Positions 59,353-64,000 of a DNA stretch of 64,000 nucleotides are shown piece after piece. The notes under the pieces are model-generated. The model searched no databases and was not told the DNA's origin. It saw nothing but the letters and a program-made list of their open reading frames with translations. Origin of the DNA: Prostheceraeus crozeri (Eukaryota > Platyhelminthes > Polycladida > Euryleptidae); NCBI GenBank assembly GCA_907163375.1, contig CAJQUW010004584.1, forward strand, positions 62,001 to 126,000, given 5' to 3'. The stretch's first letter is position 1, and the number at the start of each line of letters is the position of its first letter. Both the position numbers and the translations under genes were made by a program.

Positions 59353-59907
59353 GTGGAAACAACGAGCGCATGTGGTAAGCTGCTCCAGCGAAGCTCATTT
59401 CCCTGCAAAATAAATATGAAAGTTTTCAATCAAACTATTCAGCTGCAATCTGAAAATGGTTCTTTACGTCAAGTTTACAGAGCTAAAAACAGTGCTTGTC
59501 TTAAAACAAGGCTTTTGCTAATACATGACTCCTTTGTTTTGAATTCATCCGACGTTATACGGAAATTACGCCGTTGTCACTTCAGCAACGGAATTTTTGT
59601 GTCTCTGGACGTTGAATCATTATTCACCAACGTGGCCATCTCCCCTACTGTGAGCGTGTTCCGTGACTTGCTTTCAAATGACACTGACCTTCCTAACAGA
59701 ACCAAACTATCTGTTCAAGAGATAGTTGATCTGTCGACTCTCGTTCTCACATCGTGCTACTTCAACAGTTTCGAGGAAACCTTCATCCAAAGGGAAGGCG
59801 TTGCTATGGGAGGAAGTCTAGGTCCGGTAGCAGCCAACCTTTTTATGGCTCGTTTTGAGGAGGAAGCCAAGACAGCCGTTATTAACGCCTTTTACTTTTT
59901 ATTATAG
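59353..59907 (+). pseudogene. Penelope-like element reverse transcriptase (block B)
   Basis: 184 open codons, better preserved than the block A copy. It reads FVSLDVESLFTNVAI (motif A), LSNDTDLPNRTKLSVQEIV, and REGVAMGGSLGPVAANLF with MARFEEEAKT (motif B). These are the Penelope-type signatures. A further piece lies at 60868-61080: MEFEKDWNLPFL followed by HRKPTFTDFTH, which in the family is the block after the YADD motif. The catalytic YADD itself and a GIY-YIG nuclease were not found. The copy is incomplete and rearranged. Confidence 0.75.
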
Positions 59908-60103
59908 TACCTTTTACCTTTATTATAGTACTACTTTTGAGTTATTCAGTATTATTTCGGTTTTGTATAATTTGTCCAGGAACTTGATCTTATGTCTATG
60001 CCATTATCATTGAATTCATTTGTGTTCTTTGTGCTACAGTATTCTTGCTTGTCAACCTGCTTGCGATTTTTAATCAATCCGTTACGCAGTGACAGTCAGT
60101 TGC

Positions 60104-60132
60104 CTGAAGATGACCGTCGGTGACGGCTGAAA
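60104..60132 (+). ncRNA. Hammerhead-like hairpin, block B (best copy)
   Basis: CTGAAGA, then TGA, stem CCGTC, loop GGT, stem GACGG, CT, then GAAA and GGCC. The order CUGANGA-hairpin-GAAA is the hammerhead core, and Penelope-like elements are known to encode hammerheads near their termini. It lies about 200 bases after the reverse transcriptase fragment. Two extra bases on each side of the stem, and unconfirmed helices I and III, keep confidence moderate. Confidence 0.42.
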
Positions 60133-60499
60133 GGCCTTGCCAATTTAATATAAGACATACCATCAATCAGATGGACTTTTCTCCAGATTTCTTAAAAAAA
60201 CAAGGCTTTTGTCAAATAATTTCTGTACTGAATGTGTGCTTTCACTCTTAATTTCGTCGACACCGACGCGATTGATGAAGAGATTCTTGTTAAGGACAAA
60301 TGTTTCGTCACCTGGGTTGTTAGAGTGGTGATCGAACGCCCTCTTCCTTATTCATGCTTAATTCGATGGGTAAATCCTCTTGAAGACGCACAAGAAAATT
60401 GTTGCTGAAATTGGACAAAACCCAAAGTGCTATGAAAGTTCATATTGAAATTCGTAGCACCACTATCTATAAAGCAGCAAAAGAAGACTTGAAGCAACT

Positions 60500-61990
60500 T
60501 GTCCCTGGTATCACTTTGTAGAGAAAATTCAAAACAAGAAAATTCACCCGAACGTTTTCGGCCATTCTCATCAAGATGACATGCAAAGAAATACAGCTAA
60601 AAAAAAAATGGAATGATGTTAAACGCATTTCACTACGTCATGCACGTGTTCTACATGTGGTTCATCAAATGATCTACATTGTTTATCAGTACTAACACGT
60701 CTAAACTCATTAATCAGTTAAGTAGCGGAGACGCCGCACATGCAATCTTAAAAGACAAAGTTAATAAGTTTCTTGTACTAAACTTATCTCTATCTCCTAA
60801 AAGTCAAGACACAAAGAAATCACATAAACCTTCTGGATGCACAGTATAGGCGTTTCCTGCTCTTGCGATGAACTCCCGAAACTCGATGGAATTCGAGAAG
60901 GATTGGAATTTGCCATTTTTGGCGGCGTGCTCATTCATCCGCCCGTCAGAATGGCCGAGTTCGGACTGCTGTCACCGTAAGCCGACATTTACAGACTTTA
61001 CACACGCATTTCAAGACCTATGTGCCTTTTCAATACAAAGTTGGTCTTGTTCAAAAAGTTACACCACCGCGGAAAGATGATCTGCTCTCCTGACTATTGG
61101 AACAATGAAAATAAGTTTCCTGAGGAAGACAATGGAAAAGCTATTGATATCCAGCTAATTTCCTGGACACATATTTTACAAGCAGTCAGTCACTAAAATT
61201 TGGGGAAGTCCCAAGGAAAAGGAAAGTGTGGATAAGATCCTTATCTTGTTGAGTCCCTCAACCAACACAAGAGGAGACTCAAAGCTGCATTGAAAATCGC
61301 CTTTCCTGCTGGCCCAAGTAATGGTCGTGCATACACGTTCCTACCTGAGGAATTCGCCTAAAGATCCTTTTCCGTATCTGCCACATCAAATGTGATTTAC
61401 AAATTTTTCCTGTAGAGTTTGTGGACTCAATTACATTGGCAGAACGAGAACGACGATGGGAGACAAGAGTCAAGAGCATGTCCCAAAGTGGTACATCGAC
61501 GCAAGAAGAAGTCAGGAGTATCTGCAATTACAAGACATTTATGTTTCCTGCTCCTCTCCGCTGCCGATCCAGACAGTCATTCAATAAGCGTGGTGAAACG
61601 AGTGAGTACCATTTAGAGAACTACAGATATTGGAGCTTGCTCATCAAGAGAGAAAAGCCTATACTGTGCATCCAGAAGATTATGTGAATTCTTTGTGTCT
61701 TGACCTTTTAGCTTCAGATAAGTTAGACAGATAACTTATTAACTTTGTCTTTTAAGATTGCATGTTTTTATTACTAACTGTTAATGAGTAGAGTGTTAGA
61801 TACTAGTCAAATGTAGATCTTTGCAAACCACATGTAGACACGTGCATGACGTATGTGAATTCGTTTAACATCATTCCATTTCTTTTTCTTAGCTGTAATT
61901 TCATTGCCATGTACATCCTTGATGAGAATGGCCGAAAACGTTCGGGTGAATTTTCTTGTTTTGAATTTTCTCTACAAAAGGAAGACTTAT
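60500..61990. repeat. Inverted repeat within block B
   Basis: About 60500-60715 reappears inverted at 61786-61985. Both arms contain GAATTTTCTTGTTTTGAATT, CCGAAAACGTTCGGG and TTCCATTTCTTTTT-like strings in opposite orientation. The left arm carries more small indels. The roughly 1.1-kb spacer holds the second reverse transcriptase piece. Inverted partial copies of this kind are common for Penelope-like elements. Confidence 0.7.
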
Positions 61991-62132
61991 TTTTCGATAA
62001 TGTTAAATGGCTCGTTAATTACAAGGAGGTGATGAACCTTGCCAGGTCATGTAGAATAGTCAATTTGCAGTCATTCGATTACGTGATGAAGCTCCAATGA
62101 ATAGAATAAATATTGATGCGCAGCGAGCTGCT

Positions 62133-62330
62133 TTACAGAGATAACACACGCACGTACCATGCAACGTTCGAATATTGTGGAGGCGCCTCATCGTCTGCAA
62201 ATAAGTTTCTGTAGTCGGAGCTGACAGATGAACCACTCAGAGTTGATGTGAAACTATTTCCATTGTTAAAAACTTCAGCTGCTTCCAAAACCATTGACCG
62301 CAAATCCGTGTAGGAAACTGGGAACTCCAA
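62133..62330 (-). other. Conserved minus-strand ORF (block B)
   Basis: Same 65-codon frame as 28416-28613, with no visible amino-acid difference, including DDEAPPQYSNV. Flanking acceptor-like and donor-like sites are also the same. See the block A entry for interpretation. Confidence 0.35.
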
Positions 62331-62747
62331 TGCATTCTGTAATAGTCAAGTACTCATTGAGACAACGCGTGGAAATTAAAAAATTTTAAATCGTCATGAC
62401 TACTGTATACAATAGTAGATTAGCTGATGCACTTCAGACCATTGATAATAGAGATAATGGAAGAGTCACTGCGCGAGCGCGATCGTTAAGCTAAGTTCCA
62501 CAAACGATGACAAAAGAAGGAACTTATTAAGTGGGAAAAAGGAAGTTCGCAACAAAAAATAAACGTTGTTTATACTCGGAAGCACATCAGGCACGGAGCC
62601 TTTCTTCCATGTGGCCGAGTTGTTATTTACCTACTCTCATTGTCGTTGTGCTGAGTGTTTAGCAAGAATGTAGAGTGTACCTATTTTAACGGTGTGCGCA
62701 CACTAGGCAGCCAGGTAGCGGCGGGCAAGTCTTGTCGGCCATCAAGA

Positions 62748-64000
62748 ATGCTTAGTCATCGGTGCGGAGATGGGAAGTCACCTCCTTGCGCGCGCACTCT
62801 TCCACTGCGACCCCAAATCTGGTCTGCGGCATCATGAATCTTAGTCATCTTTGCGGAGATAGGAAAGTCTCCTTGCGCACGCACCTTCCACTGCGACCAA
62901 CTTTGTCGTGTCGGCATCAGAATGCTTAGTCATCGTTGCGGAGAATGGAAATTCTCCTGCGCACGCACATCTTCCACTGCGACCACTTGGTCGTGTCGGC
63001 CAATCAAGAAGCTTAGTCATCGTTGCGGAATGGAGTCTCCCTTGCGCACGCACTCTTCCCACTGCGACCACTTGGTCGTGGCGGGCGCCATCAAGGAATG
63101 CTTTAGATCATCGTTGCGGAGATGGAAGTCTCCTTTGCGCACGCACTCTTTTCACTCGACCACTTGTCGTGCGGCCATCAAGAATGCTAGTCTTCGTTGC
63201 GGATATGGGAAGTCTCCTTGCGCGCGCTCTCTTCCACTGCACCACTTGGTCGTGCGGCCCATACATGATGCTTAGTCCATCGTTGCGGAGATGGAATCTC
63301 CTTGCCGCGCACTCTCCCTCCACTGCGACCACACTTTGTCGTGGCGGCCATCAAAATGCTTAGTCATCGTTGCGGAAGATAGGAAGTCTCCGTTGCGCGC
63401 CGCACACTCCACTGCGACCACTTGGTCTCGTGGCGCCATCAAAATCGTAGTCATCGGTGCGGAGATGGGAAGTCAGCTCCTTGCGCTCGCACTCTTCCAC
63501 TGCGACCACTTGGTCGTGGCGGCCATCAAGAATGCTTAGTCATCGTTGCGGAGATCGGAAGTCTCCTTGCGCACGCAATAAAAAAACTTGCCTTTTTCCA
63601 CTGCGATCCACTATGGTCGCGTGGCGGCCATCAAGAATGCGTAGTGTTAGTCATCGTTGCGGAGATAGGAAGTCCACACACCCCCCCACCCCCCACTTCC
63701 CCCCTTTACCCTTGGCGCAGCGCAACCTCTTCCACTGCGGACCACTTGGTCTGTCTGGCATCAAGAGATGTCACTTAAGTCATAGAATGCGGTGCGGAGA
63801 TGGCGAAGTCCACCTTCCTTGGCGGCGCGCACTCTTCCACTGCGACCACTTGGTCGTGGCGGCCATCAAGAATGCTTAGTCATCGTTGCGGAGATGGGAA
63901 GTCATCTCCTTGCGCACGCACTCTTCCACTGCGACCACTTGGTCGTGGCGGCCATCAAGAATGCTTAGTCATCGGTGCGGAGATGGGAAGTCACCTCCTT
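62748..64000 (+). repeat. GC-rich 86/89-bp satellite array B
   Basis: About fourteen units of the same satellite as array A, running off the window edge. Most units carry scattered single-base insertions and deletions, unlike the cleaner array A. Two oddities: an insertion with AATAAAAAAACTTGCC near 63579, and a C-rich stretch at 63672-63712. The last units (from 63821) again match the consensus closely. Confidence 0.9.

Larger units (their letters stand above)
58599..64000. repeat. Duplicated block B (Penelope-like pieces plus satellite)
   Basis: Second copy of the unit at 25938-30700, same orientation, extending past the window end. The left edge is the Harbinger insertion; the matching sequence left of it is at 54066-54081 (AATATAGCAGATTATT). 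The middle (about 60500-61990) is longer than in block A and contains a 200-base inverted repeat. The segment 61976-62357 is nearly identical to 28258-28640. Confidence 0.8.

Overview
The window looks like a repeat-rich invertebrate (metazoan) genome segment. It is AT-rich, its genes are split by GT-AG introns, and most recognisable sequence is transposable elements from many superfamilies: Tc1, mariner, pogo/Tigger, hAT, PIF/Harbinger, several LINE lineages, a Penelope-like element, and fossils of Ty1/copia and Ty3/gypsy. There are no operons, tRNA genes or rRNA genes. A 99-base N run marks a scaffold gap. The species cannot be named from the sequence.

Left part (1-20.9 kb). After a LINE tail, a SINE and an inverted-repeat element, the last three exons of a large plus-strand host gene (5649-6425, 7082-7629, 9152-9842) keep one frame across clean splice sites. 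They encode a helical HEAT/ARM-like C-terminus of about 670 residues, with a MITE in the last intron. Then come three or four LINE fragments, one of them split exactly at a TA by a 691-bp Tigger-like MITE, and a probable minus-strand exon (17794-17929).

Middle part (20.9-45.2 kb). A Tc1 element is split by a broken copia element. Next is block A of a large duplicated unit: Penelope-like reverse transcriptase pieces, a conserved minus-strand ORF, then a GC-rich 86/89-bp satellite. After it lies almost 4 kb of nearly pure T/A sequence between 47-bp inverted repeats. Further right are a mariner nested in a hAT MITE, a hAT MITE with a perfect 8-bp target duplication, another mariner, a CR1/L2-like LINE and a ribozyme-like hairpin.

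Right part (45.2-64 kb). Candidate exons of an unrecognised minus-strand membrane-protein gene (45.8-48.3 kb) are followed by LINE and gypsy fossils and a hAT element cut by the gap. Then comes a nearly complete Harbinger element (MADF/BESS gene plus transposase) carrying both an apparently intact Tc1 and a 65-bp micro-element made only of fused hAT ends. Block B of the duplicated unit follows and its satellite runs off the window end. Block A retains the empty Harbinger target site, so the order of events can be read.

The host genes are bystanders. The element genes work in cis on their own termini: Tc1 transposase on its TIRs, and Harbinger transposase with its MADF partner on the AGC(C/T)TAGTTC ends.
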